From Betaproteobacteria bacterium Ga0077527 (GTDB taxonomy: Bacteria > Pseudomonadota > Gammaproteobacteria > Burkholderiales > SG8-41), in assembly GCA_001464815.1 (NCBI GenBank), contig LNDW01000022.1:202290-266289 (forward strand): a DNA stretch of 64,000 bases, written 5' to 3'. Shown piece after piece: positions 1 through 8,993 of the stretch; position 1 is the stretch's first letter; every line of letters begins with the position of its first letter. The translations under genes were made by a program, and so were the position numbers. The notes under the pieces are model-generated. The model had not been told where the DNA came from and did not search any database. It worked only from the letters and a program-made list of their open reading frames with translations.

Positions 1-64
1 TGACGTAATTCCATCCATCGGGCGGGTCGCCAGCGGCGTCCGCAGGATGGGCTACGGCCCTGGC

Positions 65-82
65 GCGGACATGTTTGTCCGC
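65..82. repeat. short hairpin upstream of motA
   Basis: A 7-bp perfect inverted repeat (GCGGACA, 4-base loop, TGTCCGC) lies about 40 bases before motA. No T-run follows it, so a terminator role is not supported. No gene is seen in positions 1-120 and no clear promoter was recognised there. Confidence 0.4.
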
Positions 83-120
83 AGCGGAGCAGGGCGAACA
101 GGAAAAGGAAGCGCGCGGCC

Positions 121-972
121 GTGCTGGTCATACTCGGTTACCTCATCGTCACCGGCTCCGTACTGGGCGGTTTTGCGCTCGCCGGCGGCCACCTTGCCGC
201 TTTGTTCCAGCCGCTGGAGCTGCTGATGATCGGCGGGGCGGCGGTGGGTGCCTTTGTTGTCGGCAACAACGGCAAGGCGATCAAGGCGACGCTGCAGACC
301 CTGCCCAAGACGCTGTCCGGCTCCAAGTACACCAAGGTGGTGTACATGGATCTGATGGCGCTGCTGTACGACATCCTTGCCAAGGTGCGCAAGGAAGGCC
401 TGATGGCAATCGAGAACGATGTCGAGAATCCCAAGCAAAGCCCGCTGTTCTCGAAATACCCGCGCATCCTCAACGATCACCATGTCACCGAATTCATCAC
501 TGACTACCTGCGCCTGATGGTCGGCGGCAACCTCAATGCCTTCGAGATCGAAAACCTGATGGACAACGAGATCGAAACCCACCACCACGAGGGGGAAATC
601 CCGATCCACGCGCTGTCCCGCCTCGGCGACGGCATGCCCGCCTTCGGCATCGTGGCCGCGGTGATGGGTGTGATCAAGACCATGGGCTCGGTCGGTGCGC
701 CGCCCGCGGAGCTGGGCCTGATGATTGCACACGCCCTGGTCGGCACTTTCCTCGGCATTCTGCTCGCCTACGGCTTTGTCACGCCGCTGGCGACACTGCT
801 CGAGCAGAAGCTCGGCGAATCAACGAAGATGTTCCAGTGCATAAAGGTCACCCTGCTGTCGAGCCTGAACGGTTATTCACCCGCGTTGGCGGTGGAGTTC
901 GGGCGCAAGGTGCTGTATTCCACTGAGCGGCCGTCCTTCTCGGAACTCGAGAAGCACGTCAAGCGCAAGTAG
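121..972 (+). CDS. motA: flagellar motor stator protein MotA
   Basis: MotA is the four-helix membrane subunit of the proton-driven stator and couples ion flow to rotor torque through its cytoplasmic loop. The 283-residue product has the family's length. It starts with a typical first helix (LVILGYLIVTGSVLGGFALA), has the conserved MPAFGIVAAVMGVIKTMGSV segment near residues 170-190, and ends in a fourth helix followed by a charged tail. The start is GTG; the family N-terminus begins exactly here, and the GGAAG-like ribosome site is weak and somewhat far away. motB follows after 20 bases, so the two are probably one transcript. Confidence 0.95.
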   Translation: MLVILGYLIVTGSVLGGFALAGGHLAALFQPLELLMIGGAAVGAFVVGNNGKAIKATLQTLPKTLSGSKYTKVVYMDLMALLYDILAKVRKEGLMAIENDVENPKQSPLFSKYPRILNDHHVTEFITDYLRLMVGGNLNAFEIENLMDNEIETHHHEGEIPIHALSRLGDGMPAFGIVAAVMGVIKTMGSVGAPPAELGLMIAHALVGTFLGILLAYGFVTPLATLLEQKLGESTKMFQCIKVTLLSSLNGYSPALAVEFGRKVLYSTERPSFSELEKHVKRK

Positions 973-992
973 GCCCCGGGACGGATACGGTC

Positions 993-1922
993 ATGGCCGA
1001 CGAATCACAGCGCCCGATCATCATCAAGCGCATCAAGAAGACCGCCGCGGGTCACCACGGCGGTGCCTGGAAGATCGCCTACGCCGACTTCGTCACCGCG
1101 ATGATGGCGTTCTTTCTGCTGATGTGGCTGCTCGGCTCCACCGCCAAGGGCGACCTGAGGGGCATCGCGGATTTTTTCAACACGCCGCTGAAGGTGGCGC
1201 TTGCCGGCGGCAGCGGCTCCGGTGACAGCTCCCACGTCATCCAGGGCGGCGGCAAGGACCTGACGCGCAGCGAGGGACAGATCATGAACGGCGAGCTGCA
1301 GTCCGACCGGAGGATGATCAACATCAAGGCGGCGCAGGCGGAACTGGAGCGGCGCGAGGAAATCAAGATGACCGAGCTCAAGGTCCGGCTCGAACATCTG
1401 ATCGAGTCCAACCCGGCGTTGCGCCAGTTCCGTGAACAGCTGCTGGTGGACATCAGCACCGAAGGGCTGCGCGTACAGATCGTCGATGCCCGCAACCGTC
1501 CGATGTTCGCCTCGGGCCGCGCCGAGCTGCAGCCCTACGCGCGCGACATCCTGCTTGAAATCGGCCGCGCCCTGAACGGCGTCGAGAACCGGATTTCCAT
1601 CGCCGGTCATACCGATGCCACGCCATACGCCTCCGGCGAGCGCGGCTACAGCAACTGGGAGCTGTCCGCCGACCGCGCCAATGCCTCGCGCAGGGCGCTG
1701 GTCCAGGGCGGCATGGACGAGGGTCGCCTGGTGCGCGTGGTCGGCATGGCCTCGGCGGTACCCCTCGACCGCAAGGATACCTACAACCCGCTCAACCGCC
1801 GCATCAGCCTGATCGTGATGAACAGGCAGGCCGAAGAGGCGGTGAACCGCAGCGGCGGCGCCATCGAGGTCGCCCCGCCCAGCCATGTTGACCTGCCGCG
1901 TATCGTCAACGGCGCTTCCTGA
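993..1922 (+). CDS. motB: flagellar motor stator protein MotB
   Basis: MotB is the peptidoglycan-anchored stator partner of MotA. The N-terminus is basic, followed by one membrane helix (ADFVTAMMAFFLLMWLLG) with Asp32 in the position of the essential proton-binding aspartate. A linker leads to a C-terminal OmpA-like peptidoglycan-binding domain at about residues 150-280, with the segment ISIAGHTDATPY and the NRRISLIVM motif. At 309 residues the length is normal. Its last 38 bases overlap the longest reading frame of the downstream methyltransferase. Confidence 0.95.
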   Translation: MADESQRPIIIKRIKKTAAGHHGGAWKIAYADFVTAMMAFFLLMWLLGSTAKGDLRGIADFFNTPLKVALAGGSGSGDSSHVIQGGGKDLTRSEGQIMNGELQSDRRMINIKAAQAELERREEIKMTELKVRLEHLIESNPALRQFREQLLVDISTEGLRVQIVDARNRPMFASGRAELQPYARDILLEIGRALNGVENRISIAGHTDATPYASGERGYSNWELSADRANASRRALVQGGMDEGRLVRVVGMASAVPLDRKDTYNPLNRRISLIVMNRQAEEAVNRSGGAIEVAPPSHVDLPRIVNGAS

Positions 1923-2670
1923 AGCCGCAGCGCGCCCTTTGCCGCCGGCGCTGACGTCTCTGTTGCTGCACGCCGCCTGTGTGCCCGCCGGCTTCGTGCT
2001 CGCCGCGCAGTGGCCACTGCTGCCGTGGACAGTCGTGGCGGGGCTGTTTGCGGCGCTGGCGAGCCTCGCGCTGGCGCTGCCGGCGTGGTGGGTGGCCATC
2101 AACGCGATGTTCATACCCGCGCTGGCGCTGGCTTTGCTCGCCGAATTGCCCGCCAGCCTGTGGTTGTGCGCATTCGTGGCGCTGGCGCTGGTGTACTGGG
2201 GGGTGGCGCGCAGCCGCGTGCCGCTGTTCCTGTCCAGCGAGGCGGCGGTGCAGGCCCTGGCCGGCCTGCTCGGCGATACAGGGACGCTGCGTTTTGCCGA
2301 CCTCGGCTGCGGCGACGGGCGTCTGCTGCACAGGCTGGGACGGCGACTGCCGCAGCTGCAGGTATTTGGCATCGAATACGCGCCACTGCCCTGGCTGCTG
2401 GCAAGCTGGCGCACGCGGGCTCTGGGCTCACGCTGCCGCGTCGCCTGGGGCAGCCTGTGGCGCCTCGATCTGGGACGCTACGACCTGGTGTACGCCTATC
2501 TTTCACCGGTGCCGATGGCGGCGTTGTGGGAGAAGGCCTGCCGCGAGATGGCGCCCGGCAGCCTGTTCATCAGCAACAGCTTTGCCGTGCCCGGCGTCAC
2601 CGCCGAGCGCGAGATCGGGCTCGACGACGGGTGGGGCGGTGTGCTTTATCTCTATCGCGTGCGGGGCTGA
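1885..2670 (+). CDS. membrane-anchored class I SAM-dependent methyltransferase
   Basis: A 261-residue protein with several hydrophobic segments in residues 25-105 followed by a Rossmann methyltransferase domain. Motif I is DLGCGDG at about 139-145, with an acidic residue after the next strand (FGIEYAP) as expected for SAM binding. The arrangement of membrane helix, short VPxFxSS-like segment and compact methyltransferase resembles the FAM173/ANTKMT-type lysine methyltransferases, but that is only a resemblance and the substrate is unknown. The chosen ATG lies inside motB; GTG at 1981 or TTG at 1939 are alternative starts. It sits between motB and an HDOD gene in the flagellar cluster. Confidence 0.75.
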   Translation: MLTCRVSSTALPEAAARPLPPALTSLLLHAACVPAGFVLAAQWPLLPWTVVAGLFAALASLALALPAWWVAINAMFIPALALALLAELPASLWLCAFVALALVYWGVARSRVPLFLSSEAAVQALAGLLGDTGTLRFADLGCGDGRLLHRLGRRLPQLQVFGIEYAPLPWLLASWRTRALGSRCRVAWGSLWRLDLGRYDLVYAYLSPVPMAALWEKACREMAPGSLFISNSFAVPGVTAEREIGLDDGWGGVLYLYRVRG

Positions 2671-2673
2671 ACC

Positions 2674-3615
2674 ATGGGCGCAGTCTTGCAGCCCGCCGAG
2701 GGCAGCGTTGACCATTGGGTGCAGTTGCTCGGGCGCAACGAGATGCCGGTGCTCCAGCGCACGGTCGCCGAGCTGGCGGCGCTGGCTGCCGACGAGGAGC
2801 AGGCCACGCCGCAGCGGGTTGCGGCGGTGGTGCTGCACGATCCGCTGATGACGTTCAAGGTGCTGCAGTACATCCAGCTCAACCGCCATGCCAGCCAGAG
2901 TACCGAGATCACCACCATCGCCCATGCCCTGATGATGCTCGGGCTGCAGCCGTTTTTCCGGCATTTCCGCAGCCAGCAGACCGTCGAGTCGCGGCTGGGC
3001 GCCTTTCCACCGGCACTCGCCGGGCTGCGCGCGGTGGCGAGCCGGGCGCGCCACGCCGCGCTCTATGCGCGGGACTGGGCGGTGCTGCGCCATGACATCG
3101 AGATTGATGAGGTGATGACCGCGGCGCTGCTGCATGACGTGGTGGAAATGATGCTGTGGTGTGCCGCGCCGGTGCAGGCGCTGCGGGTGGAACAGGCCCT
3201 GCGCGCCGACCGCAGGCTGCGCAGCGAGCATGCGCAGCGCGCGGTGCTCGGTGTCTCCCTGCTTGAGGTGAGCGGCGAGGCCTGCCGGCGCTGGCGCATG
3301 CCTTCGGTGCTGCAGTGCCTGATCGACGATCACCGCGTCAACCGGCCGCGCGAGGCCAACGTCGTGCACGCCGTGGCGGTTGCCCGCCACAGCGCCCGTG
3401 GCTGGCACGATCCGGCGCTGCCCGATGATTACGAAGAAGCGGGGCGCCTGCTCGGCATCAGCAGCGATGCCGTGCGCTCGCGGGTGATCCGGGTGGCGCT
3501 GACCGCGGCGCGGGAATGGCTCTGGTACGGCGTACGGCCAGCCGCAGCTTGGTTACCCCTGCTGGCCGGATCGCCGGCACCCGAGGACGAGGAGTTTGTT
3601 CTAGGCCCGAAATAG
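2674..3615 (+). CDS. HDOD domain protein
   Basis: A 313-residue cytoplasmic protein with an HDOD domain over about residues 20-220: the opening MPVLQRTVAELAALA, the LHDPLMTFKVLQYIQL helix, and LLHDVVEMMLW later. HDOD proteins are HD-fold relatives used in bacterial signalling, usually without proven catalysis. Several act in regulation of motility or biofilm, for example near flagellar genes in Xanthomonas and Campylobacter. The gene begins 3 bases after the methyltransferase stop, so the two are likely co-transcribed. No output or receiver domain is attached. The exact role here is not known. Confidence 0.8.
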   Translation: MGAVLQPAEGSVDHWVQLLGRNEMPVLQRTVAELAALAADEEQATPQRVAAVVLHDPLMTFKVLQYIQLNRHASQSTEITTIAHALMMLGLQPFFRHFRSQQTVESRLGAFPPALAGLRAVASRARHAALYARDWAVLRHDIEIDEVMTAALLHDVVEMMLWCAAPVQALRVEQALRADRRLRSEHAQRAVLGVSLLEVSGEACRRWRMPSVLQCLIDDHRVNRPREANVVHAVAVARHSARGWHDPALPDDYEEAGRLLGISSDAVRSRVIRVALTAAREWLWYGVRPAAAWLPLLAGSPAPEDEEFVLGPK

Positions 3616-3703
3616 GGCCCTAAATCACGGTTTCTTTCCGGCTGCCGGGCCGGAGGCGCTGCGGATAATCCCTTCATCCGCGATATCGCCCTCCACCCGG
3701 AAC
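3616..3703. other. intergenic region before flhB
   Basis: This 88-base gap follows the HDOD gene and precedes flhB. It contains a perfect 10-bp palindrome (TAGGGCCCTA) just after the HDOD stop and GC-rich sequence. No convincing sigma-70, sigma-54 or sigma-28 promoter could be assigned by eye. Confidence 0.3.
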
Positions 3704-4843
3704 ATGGCTGAAGAATCCGATCTGGAAAAATCAGAAGCACCCTCACCGCGACGCCTCGAGCAGGCGCGCGAGGAGGGTCAGGTCGCGCGCTCCCAGGACC
3801 TCACGGCGTTCGCGGTGCTGCTCGCCGGGACCGCGGGCATCTGGTTCGCCGGCGGCAGCATGTTCGCCGGCGCCGGAGAGCTGATGGCGCGTTCGCTCAG
3901 TTTCGACGCCTCGGTGACCGACCCCCAGCGCATGATGGCGCTGCTGGCCCGCGACAGTTTCGACGCCTGGCTGATCGCAGGCCCCCTGTTGCTGGTACTG
4001 GGCGCCGTGGCCCTGCTGGCGCCGATGGGTTTGTCCGGCTGGCTGTTCACCACCCAGCCGCTGGAACCCAATTTCAGCCGCCTCAACCCGCTGGAGGGTT
4101 TCAAGCGCATGTGCTCGGCCCATGCGTTGGGTGAACTGGCCAAGGCCCTTGCCAAGGCGCTGCTGATCGGCAGCGCGGGCGCGCTGGTGATCTGGGTGCA
4201 GATCGAGGCCTATTCAGGTCTTTCCGGACAGCCGCTGAAGTCGGCGATGGCGGCGACCGCGGATCTCGTGCTGTGGAGTGTCGCGGTGGTGGTCGGCACC
4301 ATGCTGCTGATTGTCGCCGGCGATGTGCCGCTGCAGCTGTGGCAGCATTTTTCACGCCTGCGCATGTCGCGCGAGGACCTGCGCAAGGAGATGCGCGAAA
4401 CCGAAGGTGATCCGCAGCTCAAGGCCGCGGTGCGCGGCCAGCAGCGCCAGATGGCGCGCCGGCGCATGATGGCCGACGTACCCAGGGCCGATGTGGTGGT
4501 CACCAACCCGTCGCACTTCGCCGTCGCACTGTCTTATGCCGAGGGCGGCATGCAGGCGCCACGGGTGGTGGCAAAGGGCGCTGACCTGGTGGCCGCCCGC
4601 ATCCGCGAAATCGCCGCTGCACACCGCGTGCCGGTGCTGGAGTCGCCGCCGCTGGCGCGGGCGCTGTACCGCCATGCCGAAATCGGCGAGGAAATCCCGG
4701 AAACGCTCTATACCGCGGTGGCCGAGGTGCTGGCCTATGTCTTCCAGTTGCGCCGCCATCGCAGCCACGGCGGCGCCGCGCCGCGACCGCTGGGACCGGT
4801 CGCGGTGCCGGCGGGCCTTGATCCCGCGGAGGGCGGGCGCTGA
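3704..4843 (+). CDS. flhB: flagellar export gate / substrate-specificity switch FlhB
   Basis: FlhB is the inner-membrane export component that switches secretion from rod/hook to filament substrates. The N-terminus (EESDLEKSEAPSPRRLEQAR) is typical, four hydrophobic segments follow, and a basic cytoplasmic domain carries the autocleavage region. The usual NPTH motif reads NPSH at residues 268-271, so the Asn-Pro scissile bond is kept and Thr is replaced by Ser. At 379 residues the length is normal, with a short Pro/Gly-rich tail. The stop overlaps the flhA start by one base (TGATG), indicating translational coupling. Confidence 0.95.
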   Translation: MAEESDLEKSEAPSPRRLEQAREEGQVARSQDLTAFAVLLAGTAGIWFAGGSMFAGAGELMARSLSFDASVTDPQRMMALLARDSFDAWLIAGPLLLVLGAVALLAPMGLSGWLFTTQPLEPNFSRLNPLEGFKRMCSAHALGELAKALAKALLIGSAGALVIWVQIEAYSGLSGQPLKSAMAATADLVLWSVAVVVGTMLLIVAGDVPLQLWQHFSRLRMSREDLRKEMRETEGDPQLKAAVRGQQRQMARRRMMADVPRADVVVTNPSHFAVALSYAEGGMQAPRVVAKGADLVAARIREIAAAHRVPVLESPPLARALYRHAEIGEEIPETLYTAVAEVLAYVFQLRRHRSHGGAAPRPLGPVAVPAGLDPAEGGR

Positions 4844-6912
4844 TGCGTGCGATCGGACTGACGGCGGCGGGCACCGAGATCGCGCGCGGCCTGGCAGGGC
4901 CGCTGCTCATCGTGATGATCCTCGCGATGATGATCCTGCCGCTGCCGCCGTTCGCCCTGGACGTGCTGTTCACCTTCAACATCGCGTTTTCGATCATGGT
5001 GCTGCTCACCGGCCTGTACACGGTGAAACCACTCGATTTCGCGATTTTCCCGACCGTTCTGCTGGTGACCACGCTGCTGCGGCTGTCGCTGAACATTGCT
5101 TCGACACGGGTCGTGCTGCTGCACGGACACACCGGACCCGATGCTGCCGGCAAGGTCATCGAATCCTTCGGCCATTTCGTGGTCGGTGACAATTTCGCCG
5201 TCGGCGTTGTGGTGTTCGCGATCATGGTCATCATCAATTTCGTGGTCATCACCAAGGGCGCGGGCCGCATCGCCGAGGTCAGCGCGCGCTTCACCCTCGA
5301 TGCGATGCCCGGCAAGCAGATGGCGATCGACGCCGATCTCAATGCCGGCCTCATCGGCGAAGAAGAGGCGCGGCGGCGAAGGTCGGAGATCGCGCAGGAG
5401 GCCGATTTCTACGGCTCGATGGACGGCGCCAGCAAGTTCGTCCGTGGTGATGCCATCGCCGGCATCATCATCGTGCTCATCAACATTATTGGCGGGCTCG
5501 CGATCGGTGTCCTGCAGCACGGCATGGAGTTTTCCGCCGCGGCCAAGACCTACACGCTGCTCAGCATCGGCGACGGCCTGGTCGCGCAGATTCCCGCGCT
5601 GGTGATCTCGACCGCGGCCGGCCTGGTGGTCACCCGAGTCGGTTCCGATCAAAACATGAGCCAGCAGATGGCTTCCCAGCTCTTCGCACGGCCCCAGGCG
5701 ATGGCGATCACCGCCGGCATCATCGGCCTGCTCGGCCTGGTGCCGGGCATGCCGCACTTCGCCTTCCTGCTGCTGGCCGCGGCTCTGGGTTACGCCGCGC
5801 ACCGGATGTCGAAGAGCGGCGCCCCGGCGCCCGCAGGCGAGCGCATCCAGGCTGCCGCGACCTCAGCCACCGAGGCCGTCGAGGTGGGCTGGAACGACGT
5901 GCAGCCGGTGGATGTTCTCGGTCTCGAGGTCGGCTATCGCCTGGTGCCGCTGGTTGACCGGGCCCAGGATGGCGAGCTGCTGAAGCGGATCAAGGCGATC
6001 CGCCGGAAATTCGCACAGGAGATCGGTTTTCTGCCACCGTCGATTCACATCCGCGACAATCTTGAGCTGCGTCCCGGCGGTTACCGCGTGCTGTTGAAGG
6101 GTGTCGAGATCGCCTACCACGATGCCCATCCCGGCATGTTCCTCGCGATCAACCCGGGGCGGGTCACGCAGACGGTGTCCGGCATCACCACCACCGACCC
6201 CGCTTTCGGGCTGCCCGCGGTGTGGATCGACGCCCAGTCGCGCGACGCGGCGCAGGCGGCCGGCTACACCGTGGTCGATGCCAGCACGGTGATCGCGACC
6301 CACATCTCGCAGTTGCTGCATGCCCATGCCTCGGAATTGCTCGGGCGCGGCGAGCTGCAGCACCTGCTCGACCACGTGTCGAAGGATTCGCCCAAACTGG
6401 TCGATGACCTGGTGCCGAAGCTGTTGCCGATGTCGGTGGTGCAGCGCGTGCTGCAGAACCTGCTCGACGAGCAGGTGCACATCCGCGACATGCGCAGCAT
6501 CCTCGAAGTGCTGGCGGCGCAGGGCGGGCGCACGCAGGACGCGGCCGAACTCACCGCCGAGGTGCGCATCGTGCTCGGCCGCGCCATCGCGCAGCAGAAT
6601 TTTCCGGGCAATGCCGAGATGCAGGTGATCGCGCTCGACCCCGGAGTGGAGCGGATGCTGATGCAGGCAGCGGCGACCGACACCGCGGTGATCGAGCCGA
6701 CGCTGGCCGACAACCTCCAGCGCGGCGTGCAGGTCGCCGCGCGACAGCAGGAGCAGATGGGGCTGCCCGCGGTGCTGCTGGTGCCGCAGCCGCTGCGGGT
6801 ACTGCTGTCGCGTTTCCTGCGCCGCTCGATTCCGCAATTGAAGGTGCTTTCGCACAGCGAAGTACCTGACAGCCGCACGATCAAGGTCGCCGCCATCGCA
6901 GGGAGCCCGTAA
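4843..6912 (+). CDS. flhA: flagellar export gate protein FlhA
   Basis: FlhA forms the nonameric ring of the flagellar type III export gate and receives substrate-chaperone complexes. The 689-residue product has an N-terminal domain of about eight membrane helices, including the FHIPEP-type region (ARFTLDAMPGKQMAIDADLN), and a soluble C-terminal domain beginning near residue 350. It starts one base before the flhB stop ends and its own TAATG overlaps flhF, so flhB, flhA and flhF are translationally coupled. Confidence 0.97.
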   Translation: MRAIGLTAAGTEIARGLAGPLLIVMILAMMILPLPPFALDVLFTFNIAFSIMVLLTGLYTVKPLDFAIFPTVLLVTTLLRLSLNIASTRVVLLHGHTGPDAAGKVIESFGHFVVGDNFAVGVVVFAIMVIINFVVITKGAGRIAEVSARFTLDAMPGKQMAIDADLNAGLIGEEEARRRRSEIAQEADFYGSMDGASKFVRGDAIAGIIIVLINIIGGLAIGVLQHGMEFSAAAKTYTLLSIGDGLVAQIPALVISTAAGLVVTRVGSDQNMSQQMASQLFARPQAMAITAGIIGLLGLVPGMPHFAFLLLAAALGYAAHRMSKSGAPAPAGERIQAAATSATEAVEVGWNDVQPVDVLGLEVGYRLVPLVDRAQDGELLKRIKAIRRKFAQEIGFLPPSIHIRDNLELRPGGYRVLLKGVEIAYHDAHPGMFLAINPGRVTQTVSGITTTDPAFGLPAVWIDAQSRDAAQAAGYTVVDASTVIATHISQLLHAHASELLGRGELQHLLDHVSKDSPKLVDDLVPKLLPMSVVQRVLQNLLDEQVHIRDMRSILEVLAAQGGRTQDAAELTAEVRIVLGRAIAQQNFPGNAEMQVIALDPGVERMLMQAAATDTAVIEPTLADNLQRGVQVAARQQEQMGLPAVLLVPQPLRVLLSRFLRRSIPQLKVLSHSEVPDSRTIKVAAIAGSP

Positions 6913-8117
6913 TGAACGCCAGACGCTTCAGTGGACGCACCTCGCGCGAGGTGCTGCAGAAAGTCAAAAACGCCTTCGGGCCCGACGCGATGATTGTCGC
7001 CAACAATGCCGTCGCCGACGGCGTGGAGGTGCTGGCCCTGCCGGCCCAGGCCCTGGACGCCGCGATTTCAGCGGCATCTGCAGCGGCGCCGGTCATGCCT
7101 GCCCTGCCGGCGGCGTCCGCGCTGCCACGGCTTGCGCCCGCCGTGGCGGCGCCGCCATCCGCCGGTGGCGACCTGCAGGGCCGGGAGATACTCGAAGAAA
7201 TCCAGCGCATGCGCGGCCTGTTGCAGGCGGAACTGGCAGCGCTGTCGGTGAACGACCTGCGCCGCCGCAATCCCGTGGCCACGGCACTGCTCGGCGATCT
7301 GATGGCCGCCGGCTTCAGTCCCTCGACCGCGCGTGCGCTGACACTGAAGCTGCCCTCGGGTGAGAGCGAAGAGGTGGCGCGCCGGAGGGTGATCGCAGCG
7401 GTCGAGCAGAAGCTGCCGATCGCACCCGCGGACGAAATGATTGAGCGCGGCGGCGTGTATGCGCTGGTCGGTCCCACCGGTGTCGGCAAGACGACCACCG
7501 TGGCCAAGCTTGCGGCCCGCGCCGTGGTGCGCCATGGCGCAGCCTCGGTGGCCCTGCTCACCACTGACAGTTTCCGCATCGCGGGTCAGGACCAGCTGCG
7601 CATCTATGCCGGAATACTTGGCGTGCCGGTGCATACCGTGAAGGATGGCGCCGCGCTGGCGAGGGCGCTGGCCGAATTCGGCGAACGCAGGCTGGTCCTG
7701 ATCGATACCATGGGCCTGAGCCAGCGCGACCGCCAGGTTGCGGACCAGACCGCGCTGCTCGCGGCGGGCCCGCAGGTGCAGCGCCTGCTGCTGCTCAACG
7801 CCACCGCCAGTGGCGCCACGCTCGACGAAGTGATCAGTGCCTATGTGTCCCCCGGGCATCCGGGCTGCATCATCACCAAGGTTGACGAGGCGGCCAGCGT
7901 GGCGCCGGCGCTCGACGCCTGCCTGCGTCATGACCTGATGCTGCACTATGTGACCAACGGCCAGCGTGTGCCCGAGGATGTGCACCTGCCCAACCGTTCT
8001 TATCTGTTGCACCGGGCATTGCGTTCTCCGGCAGATCCCGGACTGCGTCCCCATGCCGAGGATCTGCCGCTGCTGGTGGCCGCGCGCCAGCCCGCCCTGG
8101 GGGAGCGCCATGCTTGA
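6912..8117 (+). CDS. flhF: flagellar SRP-type GTPase FlhF
   Basis: FlhF is the SRP/FtsY-like GTPase that sets flagellar position, mainly in polar flagellates. The 401-residue product has the FlhF N-terminus (RRFSGRTSREVLQKV), a variable Ala/Pro-rich linker, and an NG domain with the P-loop GPTGVGKTTT near residue 187, LLTTDSFRIAGQDQL, the G3 motif LIDTMGLSQRD and the G4 motif TKVDEA. Together with flhG downstream this suggests polar or otherwise position-controlled flagella. Its end overlaps flhG by 8 bases. Confidence 0.96.
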   Translation: MNARRFSGRTSREVLQKVKNAFGPDAMIVANNAVADGVEVLALPAQALDAAISAASAAAPVMPALPAASALPRLAPAVAAPPSAGGDLQGREILEEIQRMRGLLQAELAALSVNDLRRRNPVATALLGDLMAAGFSPSTARALTLKLPSGESEEVARRRVIAAVEQKLPIAPADEMIERGGVYALVGPTGVGKTTTVAKLAARAVVRHGAASVALLTTDSFRIAGQDQLRIYAGILGVPVHTVKDGAALARALAEFGERRLVLIDTMGLSQRDRQVADQTALLAAGPQVQRLLLLNATASGATLDEVISAYVSPGHPGCIITKVDEAASVAPALDACLRHDLMLHYVTNGQRVPEDVHLPNRSYLLHRALRSPADPGLRPHAEDLPLLVAARQPALGERHA

Positions 8118-8991
8118 CGGGCGCGACCAGGCGGAGGGGCTGCGCAGGATGCTCGCGACCGGGCACACCCGCACCATCGCCATATTTGGCGCCCGTTCCG
8201 GCTGCGGTGCCACCAGCATTGCGGTCAGCCTTGGCGCGGCGCTTGCCGCTGCGGGGCGCAGCGTGCTGCTGGTGGACGAGCACTTCGGACCCGGCAACGC
8301 GACCACCCTGCTCGGCGTGAGCACACGGGTCGATCTGCGCCATGCCCTGAGCGGTGACAACAGCCTTGCTGCGGTGGTTCAGAGACGGCCCTCGGGGCTG
8401 ATGCTGCTGCCGGCTGCCAATGGCGCCCGGCTGCTCGGGCGCATGACGCCGCTGGCGCGCGGTCAGGCCATCGCCGGCCTCGGCATCCGCGATGGCTGGT
8501 GCGACATCGTTTTGATTGATGCGCAGGAGCCGGCGCCGGGCCAGCAGGTCCTGTTCGGCGCGGCCGCACAGGAGGCGCTGATCGTGCTGCAGCCCGATCC
8601 GGTCTCGATCACGCAGGCTTATGCAGTGATGAAGCGACTGCGCCGTGAACACGGCATCGACCGCTTCCGCACTCTGATGAACCGTGCTTCCGACAGCGGC
8701 ATCGCCGATCGTGCCGCGGCCAACCTGACCCATGCCGCACGCGGATTTCTCGACGCCTCGCTCGACTATGCGGGCTTGATCCCGCGGGACGCCGCCTTTG
8801 CTCCAGCTGCGGCGCGGCGGGTGCCGCTGGTTGAGAGTGATCCGGCGTCACCCGCCGCGGTGGCACTGCAGGTGCTGGCCCGCGCGGTGTTGTCCTGGCC
8901 GGCGGCGCGACGCGGCGCCGACGGCCCCGTCAATCTGTTCCGGAAATTCACCCACCACGGCACGGGACGCCGCGCCGCCGCAGGAGCCTGA
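8110..8991 (+). CDS. flhG: FlhG/FleN-like MinD-family protein with degenerate P-loop
   Basis: FlhG is the MinD-type ATPase that, with FlhF, limits flagellar number. The 293-residue product sits in the usual flhF-flhG-fliA order and keeps family landmarks: QEALIVLQPDPVSITQAYAVMKRL, EHGIDRFRTLMNR and LLPAANGARLL. However, the deviant Walker A site reads GARSGCGATS at 27-36, so the signature lysine is Arg29 and the P-loop lysine is Ala34, and the usual LDAD element is VDEH. ATP binding or hydrolysis may be lost. ATG 8110 is chosen because the upstream frame is out of family and overlaps flhF; the overlap is then 8 bases. Confidence 0.88.
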   Translation: MLDGRDQAEGLRRMLATGHTRTIAIFGARSGCGATSIAVSLGAALAAAGRSVLLVDEHFGPGNATTLLGVSTRVDLRHALSGDNSLAAVVQRRPSGLMLLPAANGARLLGRMTPLARGQAIAGLGIRDGWCDIVLIDAQEPAPGQQVLFGAAAQEALIVLQPDPVSITQAYAVMKRLRREHGIDRFRTLMNRASDSGIADRAAANLTHAARGFLDASLDYAGLIPRDAAFAPAAARRVPLVESDPASPAAVALQVLARAVLSWPAARRGADGPVNLFRKFTHHGTGRRAAAGA

Positions 8992-8993
8992 CC

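Noticed and set aside
52-732. Long minus-strand frame opposite motA and similar long frames opposite most flagellar genes
   Set aside because: They are codon-position shadows in GC-rich DNA, rich in His, Arg and Gln, with no family sequence, while the plus-strand frame is plainly MotA.
1005-2414. 469-residue minus-strand frame over motB and the methyltransferase
   Set aside because: It lies opposite two recognised genes, has low-complexity composition and no recognisable domain.
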